DNA of 45,317 nucleotides from Ruminococcus sp. (GCA_017473955.1 JAFUIK010000042.1:1-45317); one strand, 5' to 3'; numbered from the stretch's first letter, positions 33,678 to 41,578 are shown. Translations and numbers: made by a program. Notes: generated from the sequence alone by a model not told the origin.

Positions 33678-34343
33678 TTAAAGCATTCCTTTTTTGTACA
33701 TAATTCTTGCAACACCTACGGTGAAAAGCACTCCAACCGGTACCATAATTCCGACTGTGCCTGCGTTTAACGCTGGTACAAAGATAAACAGCACAAGCAT
33801 CAAAAGAATAGGAAGGATAGAAAGCTTTAAGTTCTTTGAGATGAACACTACCGCAAGCCCGCCGAATAGAGCAGGAAGAATCATTGAGAATGCAGGCTCG
33901 AGTACAGGTGATTCAAGGATAGGTGTCAACGGGATGATAAGGATAACACCGACTAAAATTATGAGTGTTGTGACAATGCTTGATACAGCAATTGAGATGG
34001 TTGATATAACCTCGCCTTCTTCGGAAGACGCCTTGACGTTGGCACGCTCCATAGCATCAATCGCACAAGGGAGCTTTAAGTTTGAGATGTTGCCTGTTAC
34101 AAATGACAGATATGTACCGCCTGCACCAAGCATCGGAACGTAAGTGAAGACTTCAACGATACCTACAGCCCAGTACATAGGAAGTGTTGCGAGCAAGCCC
34201 TTAGCTAGTGCTGCCCAGTCAGGAACACACGAAAAGATGATGCAAACAAGAAGCGGAAAAGCAAAAAGTATAGCACAAATTGACAATCCCCAGATTTTTC
34301 CGTAACGATGGACAGAATCCATATATGACATATTCTTTTTCAT
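33678..34343 (-). CDS. Polytopic membrane protein, partner of the DUF5058 protein
   Basis: A 221-residue protein with about six hydrophobic segments. The loop YVPMLGAGGTYLSFVTGNIS and then LKLPCAIDAMERA between membrane segments looks like a transport or substrate-binding region. Its ATG overlaps the DUF5058 stop by one base (TAATG) and the M20 gene follows after 3 bases. From memory this pair of families co-occurs in Firmicutes; no substrate is known. It probably forms half of a two-part transporter. Confidence 0.8.
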   Translation of the reverse strand: MKKNMSYMDSVHRYGKIWGLSICAILFAFPLLVCIIFSCVPDWAALAKGLLATLPMYWAVGIVEVFTYVPMLGAGGTYLSFVTGNISNLKLPCAIDAMERANVKASSEEGEVISTISIAVSSIVTTLIILVGVILIIPLTPILESPVLEPAFSMILPALFGGLAVVFISKNLKLSILPILLMLVLFIFVPALNAGTVGIMVPVGVLFTVGVARIMYKKGML

Positions 34344-35119
34344 TATTTAGCCACCTCCGAAAGCATCTGTGCGGTGATTTCGTAACCACCGAAAATATCG
34401 GTGAAAAGTATAGCTGACGCCATACCGACAATAAGCGAAATAGGCAAAGCGTAGTCAGTTAACCAGCGTATTTTTAGCTTTGTGGCGAGTAAACCGAGCA
34501 CCGCCATAACAACGGCTGAAACAGCCATTACGCACACAGGTGTAAGACCCTGCAAAAAGCCTTTGCCGATGTATGTAACGTCACAGAAAACGTAGCCTAA
34601 AAATGCGGAAATCATACCAAGGAACATTGCGTTGTTGAAAATTTCACTCCACTTTTTGTCCTTTAAACCGATTTTGGTCATACCGCCCTGAATTTTCTTT
34701 GTGACAAGCGGAGCGAGCACAAGGCTGGCTGCGATACCTAAAGTCATAACCCACAGCACGGTTACATATATTTTAGGGTCGGTGATTGTTGTTCCGGCAC
34801 TTTGCCCCAAAGCCTCGAGTGCGTTACCTGCGGCAACGGTTTCGTAGGTGATGGAACCGATTACCGAAAGTCTTAACCACGGAAGCGGAATTCCCAAGCT
34901 TTTTGACAGAGCTACTACACCAACAAGCACCGCTATAGCAGGTGCTATTGTGAAAACCGCTGATGATGTGATAGTCTTTTTTATTGTAGTGCCTGCAATT
35001 CCTAACTCTTTAGCACGTTTTAAAGCACGCACTAAAAAGAACACGGATTGTGCCAGCACTACAGCGATAATGATGCCGACCATAATGTACAAAATCGGAC
35101 TGTTAACAGAAAAATCCAT
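34343..35119 (-). CDS. DUF5058 family membrane protein
   Basis: A 258-residue protein with about six to seven hydrophobic segments. SVFFLVRALKRAKELGI, then VFTIAPAIAVLVGVVALS and GIPLPWLRLSVIGSITYE are the DUF5058 signature. It is the first gene of a tightly packed three-gene unit with the second membrane protein and the M20 peptidase. AAAGGAGAA precedes the ATG. The family is uncharacterised; a transport role is inferred from topology and context. Confidence 0.85.
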   Translation of the reverse strand: MDFSVNSPILYIMVGIIIAVVLAQSVFFLVRALKRAKELGIAGTTIKKTITSSAVFTIAPAIAVLVGVVALSKSLGIPLPWLRLSVIGSITYETVAAGNALEALGQSAGTTITDPKIYVTVLWVMTLGIAASLVLAPLVTKKIQGGMTKIGLKDKKWSEIFNNAMFLGMISAFLGYVFCDVTYIGKGFLQGLTPVCVMAVSAVVMAVLGLLATKLKIRWLTDYALPISLIVGMASAILFTDIFGGYEITAQMLSEVAK

Positions 35120-35216
35120 ATCGTTCTCCTTTTTAGTTTGATGATTTGATTATAATACACGAAAGCTTTGTTTTCAATAATGACATAGATGTTGTCGAAA
35201 AAATCTGAAAAAAATC

Positions 35217-35245
35217 TTGACAAATTAAAAACGGTGTTGTAATCT
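35217..35245 (+). promoter_or_regulatory. Promoter of the TPP riboswitch-thiT unit
   Basis: TTGACA (35217-35222) and TAATCT (35240-35245) with a 17-bp spacer, upstream of the riboswitch. Confidence 0.65.
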
Positions 35246-35265
35246 AGTCTTGCAAATTAAAAAAC

Positions 35266-35376
35266 ACCACAGGGGGTGCCGACGCAAAAGTCGGCTGAGA
35301 TTGGAATAGCTGTTTTCCTGACCCTGCGACAAGGTCGCGAACCTGATACGGATAATGCCGGCGTAGGGAGTAGTAG
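35266..35376 (+). promoter_or_regulatory. TPP riboswitch (THI element)
   Basis: The conserved blocks are all present: GGGGGTGCC (35272-35280), GGCTGAGA (35293-35300), GACCCTGCGAC, GAACCTGATACGGATAATGC and GCGTAGGGA (ending 35369). It binds thiamine pyrophosphate and is followed by a terminator, so it should stop transcription when TPP is plentiful. The downstream thiamine transporter gene thiT fits. Confidence 0.96.
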
Positions 35377-35387
35377 TTAAAGTGCTT

Positions 35388-35415
35388 AACACCATACGCA
35401 AGTGTGGTGTTTTTT
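35388..35415 (+). terminator. TPP-controlled terminator
   Basis: AACACCATAC (35388-35397) pairs with GTGTGGTGTT (35402-35411) around a GCAA tetraloop and runs into TTTTTATTTA. The 3' arm plus T run (35404-35415) is also perfectly complementary to 35259-35270 just upstream of the aptamer. Confidence 0.88.
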
Positions 35416-35418
35416 ATT

Positions 35419-35696
35419 TAGAGCGAATCAAGGATATCTAAACCAGCCTAAATCATAGTGCTTTCGCCTATTTTGGGCGTATCGAGCACCCCAATGCGTC
35501 AGCATTGCGATGTTCTCAGCCACCCAAAATCGACTGAAACTCCAAATGATTTAGGTCGTAGATTTTTTGAGTGAAGGGCTTTGGTTCAATCTAGGCGAAA
35601 ATGCAGTGAATTTTGAAGGGTTCACGAGTACTTTAACAAAGAGTGAGCAAGCATAGTTTCTCAAAAATCTGATTTTGACATCCTTGACTCGCTCTA
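35419..35696. repeat. 278-bp element with nested inverted repeats (MITE-like or structured RNA)
   Basis: The ends TAGAGCGAATCAAGGAT (35419-35435) and ATCCTTGACTCGCTCTA (35680-35696) are inverted repeats with one mismatch. Inside are two arms: CCTAAATCAT (35447-35456) with ATGATTTAGG (35546-35555), enclosing ATTTTGGG/CCCAAAAT; and AGATTTTTTGAG (35560-35571) with CTCAAAAATCT (35660-35670). It fills the space between the riboswitch terminator and thiT and abuts the thiT ribosome binding site. No open reading frame in it is convincing. Confidence 0.75.
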
Positions 35697-35710
35697 GAGG
35701 AGTGTTTTTT

Positions 35711-36358
35711 ATGACAAATGTAAGCAAGAAAACTTTACGACTGGTAACTTCGGGTGTGCTCATCGGTTTAGCCTCGGTGCTGTCTGTTATCAAGGTGTTC
35801 GCACTGCCGTTTGGCGGTTCTGTCACTTTGTTTTCAATGGTGCCTATTTTAGTGCTGGGCTATATGTACGGAGTGAAATGGGGCCTTTTGAGCGGTTGTG
35901 TATACGGTGTGCTCCAGATGATTCTGGGTGCTACTATGAGCCAGGCTTTTGCAGGACTTAACGGCTTTTCAATAGTTATTATGGCTTTGCTCGACTATAT
36001 TGTTGCGTATGTCGTAGTAGGTATGTCGGGAATGTTTAAGGATAAGCTGAAAAATCACACAGTCTCTTTTGCTTTAGGTTCAACTGTTGCTATTCTTTTT
36101 AGGCTTGTTTGCCACTTTTTATCAGGCTGGATACTCTGGGGCGGTTACGCATCAAGCTATTTTGAAGAGATGAACAACTCTTTTGGTAACTATATGTTAA
36201 GCTCATTTGACGGCCAGCTTTTAGCGGCACTTTATTCACTTGTTTACAACGCTTCTTATATGCTGCCAGAGCTTGTAATGTCAGTAATTGGCGTTGTAGC
36301 TTTGATGGCTGTGAAGCCTTTAAGAGAGCGTATGATAAACGGCAACAAAGCGTGGTAA
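35711..36358 (+). CDS. thiT: Thiamine ECF transporter S component ThiT
   Basis: A 215-residue membrane protein with six hydrophobic segments. GGSVTLFSMVPILVLGYMYG, WGLLSGCVYGVLQM and the late YNASYMLPEL are ThiT signatures, the last including residues of the thiamine pocket. It works with the shared EcfA-EcfA'-EcfT energising module, not encoded here. The ATG at 35711 has AGAGGAG 8 bases upstream; an earlier in-frame start would lie inside the repeat element. Expression should be controlled by the TPP riboswitch. Confidence 0.95.
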   Translation: MTNVSKKTLRLVTSGVLIGLASVLSVIKVFALPFGGSVTLFSMVPILVLGYMYGVKWGLLSGCVYGVLQMILGATMSQAFAGLNGFSIVIMALLDYIVAYVVVGMSGMFKDKLKNHTVSFALGSTVAILFRLVCHFLSGWILWGGYASSYFEEMNNSFGNYMLSSFDGQLLAALYSLVYNASYMLPELVMSVIGVVALMAVKPLRERMINGNKAW

Positions 36359-36418
36359 TGACAATTTTTTCTAAATTGTGAACATTTTCAACTCTTTGTA
36401 AATTAACATGAATTTAAC

Positions 36419-36447
36419 TTGATTTTGTAAGGATTTGTAAGTATACT
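36419..36447 (+). promoter_or_regulatory. Promoter of the 36471 membrane protein gene
   Basis: TTGATT (36419-36424) and TATACT (36442-36447) with a 17-bp spacer, 24 bases before the ATG. Confidence 0.65.
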
Positions 36448-36470
36448 TTCAATAAAGAAAGGGAAGACTT

Positions 36471-36890
36471 ATGGATTCTGACAGTAAAAAAGTACCACTT
36501 AAATCAAGAATATATAAAACGATTAAAAAATGGATTATGGTTGTGCTTAATCCACGGCTGTTGTTGTGCCTGTTTGTTGCGTGGATGATAACAAACGGCT
36601 GGAGCTATGTTTTCACGGTTGTGGGGACAGCGTGCGACATTACGTGGATGGTGGTAACGGGCACAACGTATATGAGCTTATTGTGGGTTCAGTTTACACC
36701 AGAGAAAATACTTACAGTTATTATTGCGTTGTTTTTGATGCGTTTGATTTTTCCAAAAGATAAGAAAACTATCGGAGTGCTTCACGATGAACTTGTAAAG
36801 CTCAAAGCGGCGTACATAAGACAGCGTGACAAACGCAGAGCTAAACGAAATGCAAAAAAATCTTCCGTTTTAAAAGTGAATATGGAATAA
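36471..36890 (+). CDS. Small membrane protein of unknown function
   Basis: A 139-residue protein with a basic N-terminus, two to three membrane segments (about 27-48, 55-72 and 80-95) and a strongly basic helical C-terminus (LVKLKAAYIRQRDKRRAKRN). AAAGGGAAG precedes the ATG. It has its own promoter and terminator. No family is recognised; the basic tail could bind nucleic acid or phospholipid head groups, but this is only a guess from composition. Confidence 0.75.
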   Translation: MDSDSKKVPLKSRIYKTIKKWIMVVLNPRLLLCLFVAWMITNGWSYVFTVVGTACDITWMVVTGTTYMSLLWVQFTPEKILTVIIALFLMRLIFPKDKKTIGVLHDELVKLKAAYIRQRDKRRAKRNAKKSSVLKVNME

Positions 36891-36894
36891 GAGT

Positions 36895-36926
36895 AGGACT
36901 GCCTTGAATATTAACAAGGCGGTCCT
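36895..36926 (+). terminator. Terminator after the 36471 gene
   Basis: AGGACTGCCTTG (36895-36906) pairs with CAAGGCGGTCCT (36915-36926, one G-T pair), followed by TTTTGTG. Confidence 0.85.
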
Positions 36927-36972
36927 TTTGTGATTTATGGCTATGCGTATTTTGCTTGTTTATACAAAGCAA

Positions 36973-37001
36973 ACAACCCGATGTGTAACGCATCGGGTTG
37001 T
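36973..37001 (-). terminator. Terminator of the two-component operon
   Basis: ACAACCCGATG (36973-36983) pairs perfectly with CATCGGGTTGT (36991-37001), downstream of the kinase gene on the minus strand, followed by TTGCTTTG. Confidence 0.78.
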
Positions 37002-37036
37002 TCTTTAGGGGAGCACTGTTATGATTTTTGGGAGAA

Positions 37037-38848
37037 TTATTTATGAAAAACAATGGTGAATGTGATAGTGTTGTCGATGAGTGTAATATCAAGCTTGAAG
37101 CTGTGAGATTCAACAATTGATTTTACTATTGAAAGTCCGAGCCCGTCGCCCTTGCTTTCGCGGTTTTTCTCAACACGATAATATGGCTCTGTTAGGTGCT
37201 TTATGTCTTCAGTGGTTATGTTTGAACACTTGTTTGAGATAGAAAGCGAGTTTTTGCTGAGCTTAATATCAATGTCCGAGTTTTTGTCAGAGTGTTTGAT
37301 TGCGTTGTCGAGTAAGTACGACACAGCACGAAGCATAAGAGCTCTGTCTGCATTTATAGTACAATCGGCATTGGTGTCGCGTGTGATATTCTTTTTCTGC
37401 GGTAAGGTTTCGTAATCTTTCAAAACATCGTCTAAAAGTCGGTTGAGGTCAACGTTTTCCAAATTCAGCGTGTTGTCAACCGATGACAGCTTTGAAAAGT
37501 CGAGCATTTTGTGTACAAGCGAGTTCACTTCGTTTGTACGCTCTATAATCCTGTCGCAATAGTGGTCTTTTTTCTCTTCATTTACGCTGTCTTTCAAATT
37601 CTGGGCATAACCCGAAATGATAAATAGCGGTGTTTTAATATCATGGGCAAGAGCGTTTGTTATTTCTCTGCGTTTTTGGTCTTCTTCAATTTGTGTTTTT
37701 GCTATTTTCCACAGCATTGTTGCAAGTATGGAACCGATTATAAACAAAACAAGAGTGATGAGTGATATGCCAATGATTAAAGTTCTTTTACTTTCATCTA
37801 GCACATTAATTCTTTTAGCGAAATTTAGGTTAATTGTTATATTCAGATTATCTGTGTCAGAAACTCGGGATAGATAATCGTTGTATCCTGTGAAATACTG
37901 ACCGTGAACATCAGGAGAGCTTAACGTTATTGTATCGAAATCGTAATAAACGTAGGTGAAAAGTTTATCTATTAGGCTCGTCTGTACAGACGGCTCGTAA
38001 TAATCAGTTGAGGTGTACGGCTCTTTTATGAGTCCGCCACTTGAAAATGTTCCGAGAACAAATTGACCGGGGATAACGTTTTTCTTGGTATTATCTATTA
38101 CACCAAGTGGTAGGTTGTCAACGTTTTTTGGAGTGAGCTCGTATGTTTTTACGGCTTTATCTATTTTATACCACGGTTGGTTTTGCTTTGTAGTAGTAAT
38201 CTCTACAGTTTTAGGGATAATTTTTTCAGCTTTATTATCGTAGTAGAATTCAGTGCATCTAAGCTCATAGTAGCGTCCGTCGGCATCTTTTTTAGTGTTG
38301 AGATATTTGCTGATGCTTTTATATTGCTCATCGCTTATAGAATCTCTGAAGCTTTGGTAATCTATAAGTCCTGAAACTACGGCTGGAACGTTAGACGTTG
38401 CTGTTTCGCTTGCTTTTTTTGAAAAAAAGTCGGGTATTTTAGAGAAATAAGTGGTGTAAATAGACTTGTCGCTGTCCATAATCAGGAAATCCTCGTTACC
38501 CGGTATATATGCCACGATTTGAATATCACTGTCGTATGAGCCGTCTGCACCACAGGTGGTTTCGAGAGCTTTGTCAATTGTGAATACATAATCCAAATTG
38601 CATTTGGTTATGTTGATATTATGATTTACGCAATCATAAGACACAGGAACATTTGCATCAATTCTCTCAACAAGTGCGTCAAAAGATTTTTGAGCTGTGT
38701 TGCACATATTGTTTTTGGTTGTGTTTATTGCTATTACACAGAAAACACTTGAAATAACAAGCCACACAGAAATCATTATCGCTGAAACAGCAATGATTAT
38801 GCTGTGCTTGGCAATATTCTTCTTATCCTTTTTATTTGTCTTTTTCAA
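37037..38848 (-). CDS. Membrane sensor histidine kinase
   Basis: A 603-residue kinase with membrane segments at about 15-40 and 356-380 enclosing a 310-residue extracellular sensor domain of no recognised family. The cytoplasmic part has the H box ALAHDIKTP (His402), an N-box region LLDNAIKHSD and the G2 box GDGLGLSIVKSIV. A TTG start with GGAGG 7 bases upstream is used. It lies 2 bases after the response regulator stop and forms its cognate pair. Confidence 0.92.
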   Translation of the reverse strand: MKKTNKKDKKNIAKHSIIIAVSAIMISVWLVISSVFCVIAINTTKNNMCNTAQKSFDALVERIDANVPVSYDCVNHNINITKCNLDYVFTIDKALETTCGADGSYDSDIQIVAYIPGNEDFLIMDSDKSIYTTYFSKIPDFFSKKASETATSNVPAVVSGLIDYQSFRDSISDEQYKSISKYLNTKKDADGRYYELRCTEFYYDNKAEKIIPKTVEITTTKQNQPWYKIDKAVKTYELTPKNVDNLPLGVIDNTKKNVIPGQFVLGTFSSGGLIKEPYTSTDYYEPSVQTSLIDKLFTYVYYDFDTITLSSPDVHGQYFTGYNDYLSRVSDTDNLNITINLNFAKRINVLDESKRTLIIGISLITLVLFIIGSILATMLWKIAKTQIEEDQKRREITNALAHDIKTPLFIISGYAQNLKDSVNEEKKDHYCDRIIERTNEVNSLVHKMLDFSKLSSVDNTLNLENVDLNRLLDDVLKDYETLPQKKNITRDTNADCTINADRALMLRAVSYLLDNAIKHSDKNSDIDIKLSKNSLSISNKCSNITTEDIKHLTEPYYRVEKNRESKGDGLGLSIVKSIVESHSFKLDITLIDNTITFTIVFHK

Positions 38849-38850
38849 GT

Positions 38851-39525
38851 TTATTCCTCCAGAATGTATCCGCGTGATCGGATTGTTTTAACTAGTTTTG
38901 CGTTGTCGCCTAAGGATTTTCGAAGGTTTTTGATGTGGGTGTCAACAATTCTCTCGTCAACATCGGAGTCGTAGCCCCAAAGAACTCTGATAATCATATC
39001 TCTTGTGATTATTCTGCCCTTGTTTTCAAAGAGAAGCTTCAGGATTGAAAACTCCTTTGAGGTGAGAGTAACCTCCTCGCCGTTAGACTTGACCTTGCCG
39101 TTGTTTGGGTTTAGTGTCAGACCGCCTAAGTAAAACTGCGGTGTTCTGATAAGTCCTTTTGAACGCTTTATGAGTGCATTGACTTTCTCGAATAACACAG
39201 GAAGAGGGAACGGCTTTACAACATAGTCGTCACAACCTAAGCCGTAGCCTTTCAGCATATCGCTTTGTGCGGCTCTGGCTGTCATAAAAATAATCGGCAC
39301 ATCGCTTTCGCTTCTAACTTCCTTGCAAATTTCAAAGCCATCAAGCTCAGGGAGCATTATATCAAGTAACAGCAGGTCATAAGCGTTTTCGTACGCTTTT
39401 TCAACACCTTGCTCGCCGTCTGTTGCTATGTCGATAGTGATGTTGCCCTCGCTTTTGGCATCAAAGTAGTCACAAATCACCTCTCTGATGTCTGCATCGT
39501 CCTCAACGAGTAAAATTTTATACAT
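38851..39525 (-). CDS. OmpR-family response regulator
   Basis: A 224-residue two-domain regulator. The receiver has the acidic pocket VEDD, the phosphoacceptor Asp55 in LLLLDIMLPE, Thr in FMTARA and Lys in YVVKPF; the C-terminal winged helix has LTSKEFSILKLLFENKG and VDTHIKNLRKSL. It should be phosphorylated by the adjacent kinase and control unknown targets. No target gene is evident in the window. Confidence 0.95.
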   Translation of the reverse strand: MYKILLVEDDADIREVICDYFDAKSEGNITIDIATDGEQGVEKAYENAYDLLLLDIMLPELDGFEICKEVRSESDVPIIFMTARAAQSDMLKGYGLGCDDYVVKPFPLPVLFEKVNALIKRSKGLIRTPQFYLGGLTLNPNNGKVKSNGEEVTLTSKEFSILKLLFENKGRIITRDMIIRVLWGYDSDVDERIVDTHIKNLRKSLGDNAKLVKTIRSRGYILEE

Positions 39526-39669
39526 CCTCTTTCCACCTCCGATTATAGGGTATCACGCGAATTTGTGTTTTCTGTGGAGAATAATTGTATTTTAACAAAT
39601 TCTATTGAAAATTAAAATGATTTGATACAAAATAATTAAACATAATTACACGGCAATATCAGTTTATGA

Positions 39670-39698
39670 TTGACAAATCGTTTTTTTGTAGCTATAAT
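39670..39698 (+). promoter_or_regulatory. Consensus promoter of the CAU tRNA
   Basis: TTGACA (39670-39675) and TATAAT (39693-39698), both perfect consensus, with a 17-bp spacer. Confidence 0.88.
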
Positions 39699-39715
39699 AT
39701 AACATACGCCAGTGA

Positions 39716-39792
39716 GGGCCATTAGCTCAGCTGGTTAGAGCAACCGGCTCATAACCGGTTGGTCCGGGGTTCGAGTCCCTGATGGCCCACCA
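39716..39792 (+). tRNA. tRNA with CAU anticodon (elongator Met, or Ile2 if lysidine-modified)
   Basis: A 77-base cloverleaf with encoded CCA. Acceptor GGGCCAT pairs with ATGGCCC; anticodon stem ACCGG/CCGGT encloses CTCATAA; T loop TTCGAGT. It is not initiator tRNA, because position 1 pairs with 72 and the anticodon stem lacks three consecutive GC pairs of the initiator type. Elongator Met versus Ile(CAU) cannot be settled by eye. Confidence 0.93.
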
Positions 39793-39796
39793 TACA

Positions 39797-39825
39797 ACAG
39801 AGCACATCTATTTGATGTGCTCTGT
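39797..39825 (+). terminator. Terminator of the CAU tRNA
   Basis: ACAGAGCACATC (39797-39808) pairs perfectly with GATGTGCTCTGT (39814-39825), then TTTATT. Confidence 0.88.
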
Positions 39826-39862
39826 TTTATTATGAAGATATATTGCTTTAAGTGACAAAAAA

Positions 39863-40060
39863 TTATGTATTGTTTTTTGACTTGTTTTTAAGTGCTTCAA
39901 AAATTGAATGTGTGTCAACGCGTTTTTCTTCTACTGTGAGAATAATAGCGTCACCTTCTTTGGCGTTATCTACAAGCACGGCAGGAATGGTAAGCATTTG
40001 CCCGTTTTCCAGCTCTATAACTGCTGTGTCTTCTTCGATTCTGTCAATCACAAATCTCAT
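39863..40060 (-). CDS. DUF3006 family protein
   Basis: A 65-residue protein starting MRFVIDRIEEDTAVIELENG, the DUF3006 pattern, with a small beta-barrel-like acidic core and a basic tail. GGAGGGA precedes the ATG. In other Firmicutes such genes lie next to metallo-beta-lactamase-type ComEC-like genes; here it is alone. Function is unknown. Confidence 0.88.
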   Translation of the reverse strand: MRFVIDRIEEDTAVIELENGQMLTIPAVLVDNAKEGDAIILTVEEKRVDTHSIFEALKNKSKNNT

Positions 40061-40078
40061 ACTTATCCCTCCGAGTAA

Positions 40079-40107
40079 ACTTTACAACATAGGTCAAACT
40101 TTGTCAA
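40079..40107 (-). promoter_or_regulatory. Promoter of the DUF3006 gene
   Basis: On the minus strand TTGACA (40102-40107) and TAAAGT (40079-40084) with a 17-bp spacer. Confidence 0.6.
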
Positions 40108-40121
40108 TCTTGTAATTACTC

Positions 40122-40150
40122 TTGAATAACTAACGATTTCGCTATATAAT
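40122..40150 (+). promoter_or_regulatory. Promoter of the PAP2-hexapeptide unit
   Basis: TTGAAT (40122-40127) and TATAAT (40145-40150) with a 17-bp spacer, divergent from the DUF3006 promoter. Confidence 0.7.
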
Positions 40151-40177
40151 AATACATATATGTGTTTTGGAGGTAGT

Positions 40178-40747
40178 ATGATAGACTACATTACTCAAAT
40201 TGATTTTGCTGTGCTTGATTTTATTCAGCAGAACTTAAGAAGCGACTTTCTTGACCATGTTATGGTGTTTTTAAGTTTAATAGGTGAGGGCGGTTTTGTG
40301 TGGTTTCTTATTGCCTTGCCGATGTTGTTTTTTAAGAAAAGCCGTGTCTGTGGAGTTGTAGTGATACTATCAATGGGGGCATCGCTTTTGCTCGGTGAGT
40401 TCTTTCTCAAGAATCTTATCGGCAGAGTCCGCCCGTGTAATATAAACACTGAAATTGAAATGCTTATCGAAAGGCCCAAAAGCTTCAGCTTTCCGTCAGG
40501 ACACACAAGCTCGTCGTTTGCTTCTGCTACGACCGTTTTTCTGTGGAACAAGAAGTGCGGTGTTATAGCGTTGGTGCTTGCCTTTTTAATCGCATTTTCA
40601 AGACTTTATAACTATGTTCATTTTCCGACAGACGTACTTTGCGGTATGCTGTTCGGTGCTTTTATATCTTTACTTTGCTATCATTTTGTAAAGAGATATA
40701 AATTAGATAATAAAATTGAGAACCTCAGGTTTTCAAGAAGGGGCTAA
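40178..40747 (+). CDS. PAP2-family membrane phosphatase
   Basis: A 189-residue membrane protein with five to six hydrophobic segments and the three phosphatase motifs: KNLIGRVRP, PSGHTSS and SRLYNYVHFPTDVLCG. Such enzymes dephosphorylate phosphatidic acid, undecaprenyl pyrophosphate or phosphatidylglycerol phosphate. TGGAGG lies 5 bases before the ATG at 40178; an earlier in-frame ATG at 40160 precedes that site. It is followed after 2 bases by the hexapeptide protein gene. Confidence 0.93.
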   Translation: MIDYITQIDFAVLDFIQQNLRSDFLDHVMVFLSLIGEGGFVWFLIALPMLFFKKSRVCGVVVILSMGASLLLGEFFLKNLIGRVRPCNINTEIEMLIERPKSFSFPSGHTSSSFASATTVFLWNKKCGVIALVLAFLIAFSRLYNYVHFPTDVLCGMLFGAFISLLCYHFVKRYKLDNKIENLRFSRRG

Positions 40748-40749
40748 TT

Positions 40750-41415
40750 ATGGAAAAATTAACTGTTAAAAAGCTTTATGACCTTGACCACACAATTGCT
40801 AAGAGTCTTTTTGAGACTATTACTTATCCGTGGGAAGCTCTGCCAAAGATTAAGGATTATATCTTAGAGCTTGGTGCAACTCTCGATGCTGAAAAGTTTG
40901 ACAAAATTGGCGACGACATCTGGGTTGCTAAAAGTGCTAAGATTGCACCATCAGCATCTTTAAACGGTCCGCTCATTATTGATGAAGAAGCAGAAGTCAG
41001 ACATTGTGCGTTTATCCGCGGTTCTGCTATCGTTGGTAAAAATGCAGTGGTTGGTAACTCAACAGAGCTCAAAAACTGCGTGCTTTTCGACAATGTTCAG
41101 GTTCCTCATTATAACTATGTTGGCGATAGCATCTACGGCTACAAGTCACACACAGGTGCAGGCGTAATCGCTTCTAACTTAAAGAGCGACAAGTCTTTGG
41201 TAACTGTTATGTGCGACGGCGAGAAGGTTGAAACAAACGTTAAGAAGTTCGGTGCTATGATTGGCGACTTCGTTGAGGTTGGTTGTAACTCTGTTATGAA
41301 CCCTGGTACAGTAATTGGATGCAACTCAAATGTTTACCCGCTTTCATTTGTTCGCGGTTACGTTGAAGAGAACTCAATCTACAAGCGTTTAGGCGAAGTA
41401 GTAGAGAAAAGATAA
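40750..41415 (+). CDS. Left-handed beta-helix (hexapeptide) protein, GlmU C-domain-like
   Basis: A 221-residue soluble protein. After an N-terminal helical part, residues about 55-215 carry hexapeptide turns (IWVAKSAKIAPSASLNGPLI, AEVRHCAFIRGSAIVGKNAV, then VPHYNYVGDSIYG). The block HYNYVGDS and the following asparagine-rich turns resemble the acetyltransferase half of GlmU. There is no nucleotidyltransferase domain, so it is a stand-alone sugar-phosphate acyltransferase-like protein, often annotated UDP-N-acetylglucosamine pyrophosphorylase. Substrate is unknown. Confidence 0.88.
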   Translation: MEKLTVKKLYDLDHTIAKSLFETITYPWEALPKIKDYILELGATLDAEKFDKIGDDIWVAKSAKIAPSASLNGPLIIDEEAEVRHCAFIRGSAIVGKNAVVGNSTELKNCVLFDNVQVPHYNYVGDSIYGYKSHTGAGVIASNLKSDKSLVTVMCDGEKVETNVKKFGAMIGDFVEVGCNSVMNPGTVIGCNSNVYPLSFVRGYVEENSIYKRLGEVVEKR

Positions 41416-41438
41416 TTTTATAATACTTATGTATTTAG

Positions 41439-41461
41439 AAGGAGCTGATTATCGGCTCCTT
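41439..41461 (+). terminator. Terminator after the hexapeptide gene
   Basis: AAGGAGC (41439-41445) pairs with GCTCCTT (41455-41461), then TTTGTTTTA. Confidence 0.8.
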
Positions 41462-41513
41462 TTTGTTTTATCAAGGCATTTTTGTCGATAATAGATAACC
41501 TTATGTGAGAATA

Positions 41514-41542
41514 TTGACGAATTGTGTTGCAGTTGTTATAAT
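41514..41542 (+). promoter_or_regulatory. Promoter of the TIR-GDPD unit
   Basis: TTGACG (41514-41519) and TATAAT (41537-41542) with a 17-bp spacer, 36 bases before the chosen start. Confidence 0.72.
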
Positions 41543-41578
41543 TTGAATAGTTTATTCTGGTTTTGTGGGGGTTATTTT

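Noticed and set aside
35551-35826. Minus-strand open frame covering the inverted-repeat element and the thiT start
   Set aside because: It crosses a clear thiT coding region and the structured element; no start signal is present.
39716-39792. Initiator tRNA-fMet
   Set aside because: The first acceptor pair is a normal G-C and the anticodon stem does not have three consecutive G-C pairs of the initiator type.
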